NCBI GenBank assembly: GCA_021737905.1
Contig: JAIPDA010000058.1
Span: 1 to 11,652, forward strand
DNA: 11,652 bases
Source of the DNA: Rhodoferax sp.
GTDB lineage: Bacteria > Pseudomonadota > Gammaproteobacteria > Burkholderiales > Burkholderiaceae_C
Direction of reading: 5' to 3'
Shown: one piece after another, positions 5,165-11,652 of the stretch
Numbering within the stretch: the first letter of the stretch is position 1
How the letters are laid out: each line of letters opens with the position of its first letter
Notes under the pieces: generated by a model
What the model saw: the letters and a program-made list of their open reading frames with translations, nothing else
The model's database searches: none
Told to the model about the DNA's origin: nothing
Made by a program: the position numbers and the translations under genes

Positions 5165-5847
5165 AGCAGATCGCGTTGGATATCGGTCTGGCATCTGCCC
5201 CTCTGTTTGCCAACTTCTTCGCCGGTCCCAACGAGGCCGCTCTCAAGCATTTGCAACTGTGGGCCGGCAACAGTTTGCGCTCGCCTGTGCCCACTTACCT
5301 CTGGGGTGAGCCCGGCAGCGGCAAAACCCATTTGCTCAAGGCTTTTGGCGAAGAGTTGTGCGCGCAAGGCGCCAGCATTGGCTGGCTGGACGCTTCTGTT
5401 TTAGAGCCGCCACCCTTTAACGAGCGCTGGGTGGCCGTGCTGCTGGACGATTGCCATCTCTACACCGCTGTGCAGCAGCAAGCGGCTTTTAACTGGTTTG
5501 TCAACGCTCTGAGCGCTGCCGACGGCCAGCCGCGTTGTGTGTTGGCCGCCGGCTTGACGCCGCCTGCCGACCTGTCCTTGCGAGAGGATCTGCGCACCCG
5601 GCTCGGTTGGGGCCATGTTTACGCGCTGCATGCCTTGAGCGACAACGAACGCAGGGCCGTGCTGCGCCAGGAAGCGGACACCCGCGGTATTTTTCTCAGT
5701 GACGAGGCCATGGATTTCATCCTCAGTCGTTTTTCGCGCGATCTGGGTAACCTGATGCAGCTGCTCGATCAGCTCGACGGCTATTCGCTGCAAACCCAGC
5801 GCGCCATCACGGTGCCGCTGATTAAATCCATGCTGGACAACCCATGA
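5161..5847 (+). CDS. hda: DnaA regulatory inactivator Hda
   Basis: A 228-residue AAA+ protein homologous to the DnaA ATPase domain but without DnaA's DNA-binding domain. In E. coli it binds the DNA-loaded sliding clamp and stimulates ATP hydrolysis by DnaA, preventing re-initiation. The N-terminal QIALDI (3-8) aligns with the E. coli Hda clamp-binding motif QLSLPL, which also fixes the start at 5161. Walker A is GEPGSGKT (49-56), Walker B is VAVLLDDCH (91-99, D96/D97), LREDLRTRLGWGHVYAL (140-156) holds the arginine-finger region, and SRDLGNLMQLLDQLD (192-206) carries the sensor-2 arginine R193. Family members are about 220-240 residues. It is first in a compact hda-HAD-pcnB-folK cluster and overlaps the next gene by ATGA. 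A DnaA-paralogue of other function is unlikely given the clamp motif. Confidence 0.93.
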   Translation: MKQIALDIGLASAPLFANFFAGPNEAALKHLQLWAGNSLRSPVPTYLWGEPGSGKTHLLKAFGEELCAQGASIGWLDASVLEPPPFNERWVAVLLDDCHLYTAVQQQAAFNWFVNALSAADGQPRCVLAAGLTPPADLSLREDLRTRLGWGHVYALHALSDNERRAVLRQEADTRGIFLSDEAMDFILSRFSRDLGNLMQLLDQLDGYSLQTQRAITVPLIKSMLDNP

Positions 5848-6512
5848 AAAAAGTGGCTTTATTCGATCTGGACTACACCTTGATCCCGATGGACTCCGAC
5901 TACCAGTGGGGCGAATTCACTTTGGCGCTGGGCTGGTGCGATGGTGAAGATTTCAAACGACGTAACGCCCAGTATTACGAGGACTACAAGGCCGGCACGC
6001 TGGATATTCACGACTATGTGCGCTTTGCCACCCGTGCCATGCGCACCCAGGGCGCTGAAAAATCCGCCCAGGCACATGCCCGCTACATGCAGACCATCAT
6101 CGGCACCGCGATCCAGCCAAAGGCGCTGGCGCTGGTGCAAGCCCATCAGGCGGCCGGTGATGAGGTGGTGATCGTCACCGCCACCAACGAATTTGTCACC
6201 CGCCCGATTGCCACTGCCTTTGGCGTTAAAGAGCTGATCGCTATCGAGTTGGCCCGTGATGCGCAAGGCGAGTTCACGGGTGAGATCGCCGGCACGCCCT
6301 CTTTTCGTGAGGGCAAAGTCGCCCGCGTTCAGGCCTGGCTGGCCGCCCGCCAGCTGGACTGGCACAGCGTGGAGACGGTTTTTTACTCTGATTCGATCAA
6401 CGACCTGCCTTTGCTCGAAAAGGTCACCCATCCGGTCGCCACCAACCCTGACGCAGCCCTGCGTGCCATCGCTAAAGAGCGTCAATGGCGCATACTTGAG
6501 TTGTTCACTTAG
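5844..6512 (+). CDS. HAD superfamily IB hydrolase (SerB/CicA-like phosphatase)
   Basis: A 222-residue cytoplasmic phosphatase of the haloacid dehalogenase superfamily, subfamily IB. Motif I is FDLDYTL (7-13) with nucleophile D8 and acid/base D10. Residues 15-85 form the helical cap. Motif II is VIVTATNEF (109-117, T112), the motif III lysine is K158 in REGKVAR, and motif IV is YSDSINDLPLL (181-191, D183 and D187). All catalytic residues are present. The closest class in my memory is TIGR01490, which includes Caulobacter CicA and proteins often labelled phosphoserine phosphatase. The substrate is unknown, and SerB itself is normally longer, so I do not name it serB. The ATG overlaps the hda stop (ATGA), indicating coupled translation, and pcnB begins 6 nt after its stop. 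Confidence 0.9.
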   Translation: MKKVALFDLDYTLIPMDSDYQWGEFTLALGWCDGEDFKRRNAQYYEDYKAGTLDIHDYVRFATRAMRTQGAEKSAQAHARYMQTIIGTAIQPKALALVQAHQAAGDEVVIVTATNEFVTRPIATAFGVKELIAIELARDAQGEFTGEIAGTPSFREGKVARVQAWLAARQLDWHSVETVFYSDSINDLPLLEKVTHPVATNPDAALRAIAKERQWRILELFT

Positions 6513-6518
6513 TTTTTC

Positions 6519-8135
6519 ATGATCAAAAAATTCATCGACAAGCTGTTCGGCATGACCGGCAGCACGGCCGCCTCCAAAGCCCGCAGCAGCAAAAAATCAC
6601 CTTACGGCCAACGGGTCGAGGTCGGTCCAGAATCGCACGGCATTGACACGGCCTTGGTCGACGACCGCGCCATGGACGTTGTGCGCACTCTCAAGGACGC
6701 CGGTTACGAGGCTTTCATCGTGGGCGGCGCAGTGCGTGACCTGCTGGTCGGCCTGCGACCCAAAGACTTTGATGTGGCCACTGACGCCACCCCCGAGCAG
6801 GTGAAAGCGCTGTTTCGCCGTGCTTTCATCATCGGCCGGCGTTTTCGCATTGTTCACGTGGTCTATGGCCGCGGGCGCGAGCACGAAGTCATTGAGGTGT
6901 CGACCTTTCGTGCCCATCTCGACAGCAGCCAGGCCGAGCAGGTGGGCGGCAATGAACGCACCAGCAAGAGCGAGCTCGCCGGTATGAAGCATGCTGTGGA
7001 CTCATCGGGCCGCGTGCTGCGTGACAATGTTTGGGGCTCGATGGAGCATGATGCGGCGCGCCGTGACTTCACCATCAACGCCATGTATTACGACCCGGAA
7101 TCGCAGATCGTGGTGGACTATCACAACGGTATCCGCGACGCTAAAAAACGCGTGCTGCGCATGATTGGCGAGCCGGCCATGCGTTACCGCGAAGACCCGG
7201 TGCGCATCATCCGTGCCGTGCGTTTTGCCGCCAAGCTCAGCGCCTTGGGCTTTAAATTTGAAGACAAAACTTCCGCGCCGCTTCGCGAGATGCGTGGCCT
7301 GCTGGCCGACGTGCCGCAGTCGCGCCTGTTTGACGAGATGCTCAAACTCTTGCAGACCGGCCATGCGCTGGCCAGCATTGAGCAGCTTAAAAAACTGGGT
7401 TTGGGCACAGGCATTTATCCCTTGCTGGATGTGGTGGTTGAAACTGCGCATGAGCCGTTTCTCAAGCTGGCCTTGCAAGACACCGACCGTCGCGTCGGCG
7501 AAGGCAAGCCCGTGGCGCCCAGCTTTTTGCTGGCCTGTGTACTCTGGCCCGATGTGCGCGAAGGCTGGGCCAGGCGCATGCAGCGCGGCGAGCATGTCAT
7601 GCCAGCGCTGCAAGACGCCATCGATGACGCCTTCAACGCCAAGATCGGTGATGTCTCGGGGCGCGGCAAGCTGGGCATCGACATGCGCGAGATCTGGACC
7701 ATGCAGCCACGCTTTGAAAAGCGCGTGGGCAGCGCACCTTACTCCCTGTTAGAACAACCGCGTTTTCGCGCCGGCTTTGATTTCTTGCGATTGCGCGGTC
7801 AGACCGGTGAGATCGACAAGGTTTTGCCCGATTGGTGGGAAAAATTCAGCACGGCCTATGACGATGAGCGCCACGAGATGATCGAGCAGGCGCGGCTGGA
7901 GCAACAGTCCAGGCCGCCAACGCCGCGCGTGCGTGTGCGCCGGCAAGACGCAGATGCCGCACTGTCCAAAGGCCAAGACAGCCGGCGCAGCGAATCAGAG
8001 CTTGATTCAGCAACGCAGCAGCCGGGCGGTGATGGCGAGGCCGCACCCCGCAAGCGTCGCCGTCGCCGCAAGAGCGGTGGCCAGGCAGAGGGCGCCGGCA
8101 GCGCACGCCAGCCCGATAGCCCGTCCGTGGATTGA
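6519..8135 (+). CDS. pcnB: Poly(A) polymerase I
   Basis: A 538-residue class II nucleotidyltransferase that adds 3' poly(A) tails to RNA, marking it for decay (E. coli PAP I is about 465). The catalytic head is YEAFIVGGAVRDLLVGLRPK (63-82) followed by DFDVATDATPEQVKALF, with D83 and D85 as metal ligands. Next come FIIGRRFRIVHVVYGR (103-118), VIEVSTFR (124-131), RRDFTINAMYYD (181-192) and YREDPVRIIRAVRFAAKL (223-240). The spacing GLRPKDFDV and the RRF(R) block favour PAP over the CCA-adding enzyme. The C-terminus beyond about 465 is low complexity and very basic, with PRVRVRRQ and RKRRRRRK (511-518), presumably for RNA binding; the E. coli enzyme also has a basic tail. An N-terminal Ser/Lys-rich stretch (10-30) precedes the fold, so a later start (6552) is possible. 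It lies in the hda operon with a 6-nt gap upstream. Confidence 0.95.
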   Translation: MIKKFIDKLFGMTGSTAASKARSSKKSPYGQRVEVGPESHGIDTALVDDRAMDVVRTLKDAGYEAFIVGGAVRDLLVGLRPKDFDVATDATPEQVKALFRRAFIIGRRFRIVHVVYGRGREHEVIEVSTFRAHLDSSQAEQVGGNERTSKSELAGMKHAVDSSGRVLRDNVWGSMEHDAARRDFTINAMYYDPESQIVVDYHNGIRDAKKRVLRMIGEPAMRYREDPVRIIRAVRFAAKLSALGFKFEDKTSAPLREMRGLLADVPQSRLFDEMLKLLQTGHALASIEQLKKLGLGTGIYPLLDVVVETAHEPFLKLALQDTDRRVGEGKPVAPSFLLACVLWPDVREGWARRMQRGEHVMPALQDAIDDAFNAKIGDVSGRGKLGIDMREIWTMQPRFEKRVGSAPYSLLEQPRFRAGFDFLRLRGQTGEIDKVLPDWWEKFSTAYDDERHEMIEQARLEQQSRPPTPRVRVRRQDADAALSKGQDSRRSESELDSATQQPGGDGEAAPRKRRRRRKSGGQAEGAGSARQPDSPSVD

Positions 8136-8155
8136 AAGCTTGCAGCGTGCCGCCC

Positions 8156-8665
8156 ATGGTGACTGCCTATGTCGCGCTGGGTGCCAACCTGGGTGACGCC
8201 CATGCCGCCTTGCGCCGGGCTCGGGCAGCCCTGGACAGCGGCGCGCACAGCAGGGTCATCGCCTGCTCGCACATTTACAAGACACCAGCCTTGGGTGATG
8301 ACGGCGTTCCGATGGATCCACCATCGCCGGATTACCTCAACGCGGTCCTGGCCTTGGAGACTTCGCTCAGCGCGCAAGACCTGTTGGGATTTATGCAAGC
8401 GATCGAAAACGCTGCCGGCAGACAGCGGCCTTACAGGCTGGCACCTCGCACACTGGATCTGGACTTGCTGCGCTTTGGCAGTCTTCAAAGCAAGCAGCCG
8501 AACTTGACACTGCCCCATCCGCGCATGTTGTCGCGCGCTTTTGTGCTGCTGCCTTTGGCCGAAATTGCGCCTGAGCAGGTGACGCCAGCAGAACTGGCGG
8601 CAGTGCAGGGCCAGTTGATACAGCGGCTTGGGCCGCTTGAGCCGCTCACAGCGGCCAAGGACTGA
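8156..8665 (+). CDS. folK: 6-hydroxymethyl-7,8-dihydropterin pyrophosphokinase (HPPK)
   Basis: A 169-residue cytoplasmic kinase that transfers pyrophosphate from ATP to 6-hydroxymethyl-dihydropterin in folate synthesis (E. coli 159 residues). It starts MVTAYVALGANLGD, the usual 'A.....GSNLGD' opening. Other blocks are SHIYKTPALG (38-47), PDYLNAVLALET (58-69), the HPPK signature RLAPRTLDLDLL (94-105) with R98, D101 and D103, and LPHPRMLSRAFVLLPLAEIA (119-138). The frame is open back to a TTG at 8132 that overlaps the pcnB stop as TTGA. The ATG at 8156 is preferred because family proteins begin one or two residues before the first beta strand. It is the last gene of the hda-HAD-pcnB-folK cluster and its stop is 4 nt from that of the convergent pdxH. 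Confidence 0.95.
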   Translation: MVTAYVALGANLGDAHAALRRARAALDSGAHSRVIACSHIYKTPALGDDGVPMDPPSPDYLNAVLALETSLSAQDLLGFMQAIENAAGRQRPYRLAPRTLDLDLLRFGSLQSKQPNLTLPHPRMLSRAFVLLPLAEIAPEQVTPAELAAVQGQLIQRLGPLEPLTAAKD

Positions 8666-8673
8666 ACCTTCAG
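8662..8673. repeat. Palindrome CTGAA-CC-TTCAG spanning both stop codons
   Basis: A perfect 5-bp inverted repeat with a 2-nt centre covers the folK TGA (8663-8665) and the complement of the pdxH TGA (8670-8672). It is too short and lacks a U-run, so it is not a terminator. No terminator is visible between these convergent genes, so the transcripts probably overlap. Confidence 0.5.
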
Positions 8674-9320
8674 GGCGCCAGCCGTTCGCGCAACCAGTCG
8701 CCGCCGGCTTGCTGCGTATAGCGCAAGCGGTCGTGCAAGCGGCTGCGCCTGCCTTGCCAGAATTCCCAGCGGTCGGCCAGCAGCCGGTAGCCGCCCCAAT
8801 GCGGCGGGCGCGGCGGCTGCAGCAAAAACTGGGCGCCGTACTTTGCAGCATTGGCCACCAGCACACCGCGGCCGCTGATGACTTCGCTTTGCGGGCTGGC
8901 CCAGGCACCGATGCGCGAGTCCAGCGGCCGGCTGTGAAAGTAGGCGTCGCTTTCTTCGTCAGAGATTTTTTCGACACGGCCTTCGATGCGCACCACGCGC
9001 TCGAGTTCGACCCAGTGGAACTGCAATGCAGCATGCGGGTTGCCAGCAAGCTCCCTGCCTTTACGGCTGTCGTAATTGGTAAACCAGACGATACCGCGCT
9101 CGTCCAGGCCCTTGATCAGCACCACCCGCGTAGAAGGCCGCAAGTCACTGCCCACGGTGGCCAGTGTCATGGCATTGGGCTCCGGAAGCTGGGCCGCAAT
9201 GGCTTCTTCAAGCCACTTTGAAAACTGTTGCCCGGGCGTTGCGCTGGAGGCTTCTTCATTGAGTTCTGCGCGCTCATAGCTTTTGCGCAGGTCGGCGATG
9301 GAATGAGTGTGGTCTGCCAT
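8670..9320 (-). CDS. pdxH: Pyridoxamine/pyridoxine 5'-phosphate oxidase
   Basis: A 216-residue FMN enzyme (E. coli 218) that oxidises PNP or PMP with O2 to pyridoxal 5'-phosphate, the last step of vitamin B6 synthesis and salvage. It starts MADHTHSIADLRKSYERAEL. FMN-binding blocks are RPSTRVVLIKGLDERGIVWF (61-80) and TNYDSRKGRELAGNPHAALQ (81-100). The C-terminal signature is WEFWQGRRSRLHDRLRY (185-201) after PHWGGYRL (173-180), including the conserved R and HDR contacts to PLP. The frame is open further upstream, but that extension is antisense to chaC and has no family match, so the ATG at 9320 is chosen. It follows the chaC-type gene by 25 nt on the same strand and may be co-transcribed. 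TTATACT in that gap (about 9328-9334, minus) could be an extra -10 box. Confidence 0.96.
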   Translation of the reverse strand: MADHTHSIADLRKSYERAELNEEASSATPGQQFSKWLEEAIAAQLPEPNAMTLATVGSDLRPSTRVVLIKGLDERGIVWFTNYDSRKGRELAGNPHAALQFHWVELERVVRIEGRVEKISDEESDAYFHSRPLDSRIGAWASPQSEVISGRGVLVANAAKYGAQFLLQPPRPPHWGGYRLLADRWEFWQGRRSRLHDRLRYTQQAGGDWLRERLAP

Positions 9321-9345
9321 GGATAGCCCAGTATAAGGACGCAGG

Positions 9346-9963
9346 CTAGCGACTCTCAGGTCCGCCGGCATGTGCCGGTGGGGCCAATGCCAGCAGGCGG
9401 CCCAGTTCTTTGTCGTGAATTCCCACTTTTTGCAGGCATTCAAATGTTTGTCTGGCGTAATCCAGGGTAGAGCCGAAACGGCCGTGAGATTGCGCAAAAA
9501 TCTGCCGGTAGGTGGGCACTTCGAGCTGGCCGGTGAAGTTAGGGCTTTTGCGGGAGAGCGTGAAGGTCAGTGCTTTGACGGTGCCGCCTGCGGTTTCACA
9601 GGCAAGCCATTTAGGGTCATAGACGCCGGTGGGCATTTCTCGCTCCCACAGCAGCTCCAGGGCTTGCGCAGCACGGGCTTTGGGCACTCTGTAGACGATG
9701 CCTTTGCAACTGCCGCCGGACAGCAAGGCAAACACCAAGCCCGGACATTCGGGTGTGCCGCGGTTGACTCGGCTCCACATTTTCAGAGCGCGGTGGTAGC
9801 CGCGCAGGTGGGCGGGGCGGTGTTCTTCGAACTCGAATTCAGGCCGCCAGATCAAGGAGGCATAGCCAAAAACCCAAAGATCCGAAACCCCGCCCCATTG
9901 CGCTTTGACCTGCCTGAGGATCGTCTGCGTATCGCGTTGGACGATGGGGCCCAGCGGGGGCAT
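9346..9963 (-). CDS. Gamma-glutamylcyclotransferase, ChaC family
   Basis: From the ATG at 9963 this is a 205-residue cytoplasmic protein (E. coli ChaC is 231). The family acts on glutathione, giving 5-oxoproline and Cys-Gly. Motifs are DLWVFGYASLIWRPEFEFEE (28-47), in which the usual YGSLIW reads YASLIW; HRALKMWSRVNRGTPECPGL (57-76); LVFALLSGGSCKGIVYRVP (76-94); and ALELLWEREMPTGVYDPKWL (101-120). E109 in the REM block is the likely catalytic glutamate, and NFTGQLEVPTYRQIFAQSHG (142-161) follows. The frame is open up to a TTG at 10080, with another ATG at 10023. I prefer 9963 because homologues start about 25-30 residues before the FGY motif; none of the candidates has a good ribosome site. 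Divergent from edd and 25 nt upstream of pdxH. Confidence 0.88.
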   Translation of the reverse strand: MPPLGPIVQRDTQTILRQVKAQWGGVSDLWVFGYASLIWRPEFEFEEHRPAHLRGYHRALKMWSRVNRGTPECPGLVFALLSGGSCKGIVYRVPKARAAQALELLWEREMPTGVYDPKWLACETAGGTVKALTFTLSRKSPNFTGQLEVPTYRQIFAQSHGRFGSTLDYARQTFECLQKVGIHDKELGRLLALAPPAHAGGPESR

Positions 9964-10128
9964 GGAGGGGCGGAGTGAGGGTCTGGATGGCACGGCGCAC
10001 AACTGTACTCTTTGGCTGCGCATTTGTCGCGATAAATTGGTAACCCAGTCGTAACTATGGAAGGTTGGCCGGCGGGGCAACCGGTTACCATCGAAAAAGT
10101 AACTAAATTACAGATTCAAAATTTTCTG
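9964..10128. promoter_or_regulatory. chaC / edd divergent regulatory region
   Basis: The 165-bp gap contains a HexR-like site (10098-10112, listed separately), a perfect 8-bp inverted repeat TGGTAACC (10038-10045) / GGTTACCA (10083-10090) whose arms are 37 nt apart, and the perfect palindrome AACCGGTT at 10079-10086 overlapping the second arm. The stretch 10091-10128 is strikingly AT-rich for this genome and probably contains the edd promoter and leader. I could not assign -35/-10 boxes with confidence for either gene. Confidence 0.45.
10098..10112 (+). promoter_or_regulatory. Candidate HexR operator upstream of edd
   Basis: AGTAACTAAATTACA matches the published HexR consensus TGTARTWWWAYTACA at 13 of 15 positions (mismatches at positions 1 and 6) and keeps the GTAA/TTAC symmetry. 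HexR is a RpiR-type repressor that senses 2-keto-3-deoxy-6-phosphogluconate, the product of Edd, and controls Entner-Doudoroff genes in many gamma- and beta-proteobacteria. The site ends 16 nt before the edd ATG, where a repressor would block the promoter or early elongation. No hexR gene is in the window. Confidence 0.6.
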
Positions 10129-11652
10129 ATGCTTCACACCACAGTCCACCACATCACTCAGCGCATCATCGCGCGCAGCCAACCGGGGCGCAGCGCCTAC
10201 CTGGCCCGCTTGGCCGACGCCTCCACGCGCGATGCCAACCCGGACCGCATGGGTTGCGCCAATCTGGCGCACGCATTGGCAGGCGCGCCACTCGATGACC
10301 GCTTCAAAATAGTCACCGAAAAAGCCCCGAACATCGGCATCGTCAATGCCTACAACGACATGCTGTCGGCGCACGTGCCGCTGCTGCGCTATCCCGATTT
10401 GATCAAGGCTGAGGCGCGCAAGCACGGCGCCACCGCGCAAGTGGCCGGCGGCGTGCCCGCCATGTGTGACGGCGTCACGCAAGGAACACCGGGCATGGAG
10501 CTCAGCCTGTTCAGCCGCGACGTGATTGCCATGGCCACTGCCGTGGCCTTGTCGCACGACATGTACAACGGCGCGCTGATGCTGGGCGTGTGCGACAAGA
10601 TCGTGCCAGGCCTCTTGATCGGTGCGCTGCACTTCGGTCATTTGCCCGTGGTCTTTGTGCCGGCCGGCCCCATGCCCTCGGGTCTGTCCAACAAAGACAA
10701 AGCCGCTGTGCGTGAAAAAGCCGCGCAAGGGCTGGTGGGCCGTGACGAGTTGCTGGATTCGGAATTTAAGTCTTATCACAGCCCCGGCACCTGCACTTTT
10801 TACGGCACAGCCAACAGCAACCAGATGCTGCTCGAAGCCATGGGCTTGCACGTGCCCGGCACTGCCTTTGTGAACCCCGGCAATGACCTGCGCGACGAGC
10901 TGACACGCGAAGCCACACGCACCGTGCTGGGCATCACATTGGGCAAACGCTATGCGCCCATCGGCCGCATCGTGGACGAGCGTGCCATCGTCAACGCCAT
11001 GGTCGCGCTCTTGGCCACCGGAGGCTCGACCAACCACCTGATTCACTGGGTGGCCGTGGCTCGCTCGGCCGGTATCACCATCGACTGGAATGATTTTTCA
11101 GCGCTTTCTGATGTAGTGCCTTTGCTTTGCCATGTCTACCCCAATGGCAGCGCCGACGTCAACGAGTTCCAGCGCGTGGGCGGCACCGGCTTTGTGATTC
11201 GCGAGTTGCTGGATGCCGGTCTCATGCATGAAGACGTGCTGACCGTGCGCAGCCAGGGCTTGCGCGAATACACCCGCGAGCCTTCCATGCAGGCGGGCGC
11301 CATTGTTTGGCACGACGGCGGAGCGTCCAAAGACCTGAGCGTGCTGCGGCCGGTGCAAGCACCTTTCAGTGCGAGCGGCGGGCTCAAGCTGCTGCAAGGT
11401 AATTTGGGGCGCAGTGTGATCAAGGTGTCGGCTGTGCCTGAGGACCGGCATGTGATCGAAGCACCGGCCCGTGTGTTTGATTCGCAGGAAGAACTGCACC
11501 AGGCTTTCAATGCGGGCGAATGGGCGCGCGACGTGATTTGGGTGGTGCGCTGGCAGGGCCCGCAAGCCAATGGCATGCCCGAGCTGCACAAGCTCACGCC
11601 GCCGCTGTCGGTCTTGCAGGGTCAGGGTTTCAAAGTGGCACTGGTCACCGAC
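10129..11652 (+). CDS. edd: 6-phosphogluconate dehydratase, partial (runs off right edge)
   Basis: 508 codons are open from the ATG at 10129 to the window end (full-length enzymes are about 600-610 residues). It dehydrates 6-phosphogluconate to 2-keto-3-deoxy-6-phosphogluconate, the first committed step of the Entner-Doudoroff pathway, using a 4Fe-4S cluster. It starts MLHTTVHHITQRIIARSQPG. Blocks are NIGIVNAYNDMLSAHVPL, QVAGGVPAMCDGVTQGTPGM (C113), LMLGVCDKIVPG (C155, first IlvD/Edd signature), HSPGTCTFYGTANSNQM (C222), ALLATGGSTNHLIHWVAVAR, SDVVPLLCHVYPNG, GNLGRSVIKVSAV and QGPQANGMPELHKLTPPL. The last residues, KVALVTD, are the opening of the second signature (continuing GRLSG in the family), so the edge cuts that motif. 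HSPGTCTFYGTANSNQ and the block order distinguish it from IlvD. No ribosome site is evident. Downstream eda is expected but not seen. Confidence 0.96.
   Translation, partial: MLHTTVHHITQRIIARSQPGRSAYLARLADASTRDANPDRMGCANLAHALAGAPLDDRFKIVTEKAPNIGIVNAYNDMLSAHVPLLRYPDLIKAEARKHGATAQVAGGVPAMCDGVTQGTPGMELSLFSRDVIAMATAVALSHDMYNGALMLGVCDKIVPGLLIGALHFGHLPVVFVPAGPMPSGLSNKDKAAVREKAAQGLVGRDELLDSEFKSYHSPGTCTFYGTANSNQMLLEAMGLHVPGTAFVNPGNDLRDELTREATRTVLGITLGKRYAPIGRIVDERAIVNAMVALLATGGSTNHLIHWVAVARSAGITIDWNDFSALSDVVPLLCHVYPNGSADVNEFQRVGGTGFVIRELLDAGLMHEDVLTVRSQGLREYTREPSMQAGAIVWHDGGASKDLSVLRPVQAPFSASGGLKLLQGNLGRSVIKVSAVPEDRHVIEAPARVFDSQEELHQAFNAGEWARDVIWVVRWQGPQANGMPELHKLTPPLSVLQGQGFKVALVTD

Noticed and set aside
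8132..8155. TTG start of folK overlapping the pcnB stop (TTGA)
   Set aside because: It would add eight residues (KACSVPP-type) before the first beta strand that HPPK proteins do not have; ATG at 8156 fits. It remains possible as a coupling start.
7856..9049. 397-codon minus-strand ORF across pcnB, folK and pdxH
   Set aside because: It crosses three recognised genes on both strands, has no conserved pattern, and exists only because of high GC.
9321..9497. 59-residue N-terminal extension of pdxH
   Set aside because: It lies wholly within chaC and upstream spacer in another frame, and PdxH of 216 residues from 9320 matches family length.
10079..10086. GntR or PtxS operator call for AACCGGTT
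   Set aside because: Only the central 8 bp match; flanks do not fit the longer consensus I know, so no regulator is named.
10108..11046. 312-codon minus-strand ORF opposite edd
   Set aside because: The plus strand encodes Edd motifs in the right order through the whole stretch; the antisense frame is compositional.

Overview
The window reads as chromosomal housekeeping DNA from a beta-proteobacterium, most likely Burkholderiales of the Comamonadaceae type (Polaromonas/Rhodoferax/Acidovorax-like). The reasons are protein wording (MurJ, DUF3579, PcnB and Edd all have beta-proteobacterial character), high GC, the gene neighbourhoods, and two dispersed repeat types that I recall as common in that family. 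The genus is an inference. No tRNA, IS element, prophage gene or CRISPR array was seen.

Left part (1-1450): the N-terminus of argD on the minus strand runs off the left edge and is divergent from a DUF3579 gene. The DUF3579 gene converges on rpsT (minus), and a textbook bidirectional terminator lies between them. Bases 1087-1450 have no gene. They hold the rpsT leader and promoter, 2.5 copies of an 85-86 bp hairpin-rich repeat that starts exactly next to the rpsT -10 box, and a short GAGCTTGTCGAAGG-type repeat.

Middle (1451-5160): murJ (lipid II flippase, GTG start) is followed by a sirB1-family gene whose product has no cysteine. This converges on purM (minus), whose coding sequence carries two tandem in-frame copies of the GAGCYTGTCGAAGG repeat family. 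The purM-hda divergent intergenic region holds three consecutive perfect palindromes and a small upstream ORF that ends on the hda start codon.

Right part (5161-11652): hda, a HAD-IB phosphatase, pcnB and folK are tightly packed on the plus strand (ATGA overlap, then gaps of 6 and 20 nt) and look like one operon joining replication control, RNA polyadenylation and folate synthesis. folK converges on pdxH with only 4 nt between the stops. Upstream on the same minus strand is a chaC-type gamma-glutamylcyclotransferase. This is divergent from edd (6-phosphogluconate dehydratase, Entner-Doudoroff pathway), which runs off the right edge. A good HexR-like operator lies 16 nt before the edd start.

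I found no new multigene system. The points worth a second look are repeat insertion (inside purM, and next to the rpsT promoter) and several palindromic, operator-like elements in intergenic regions.
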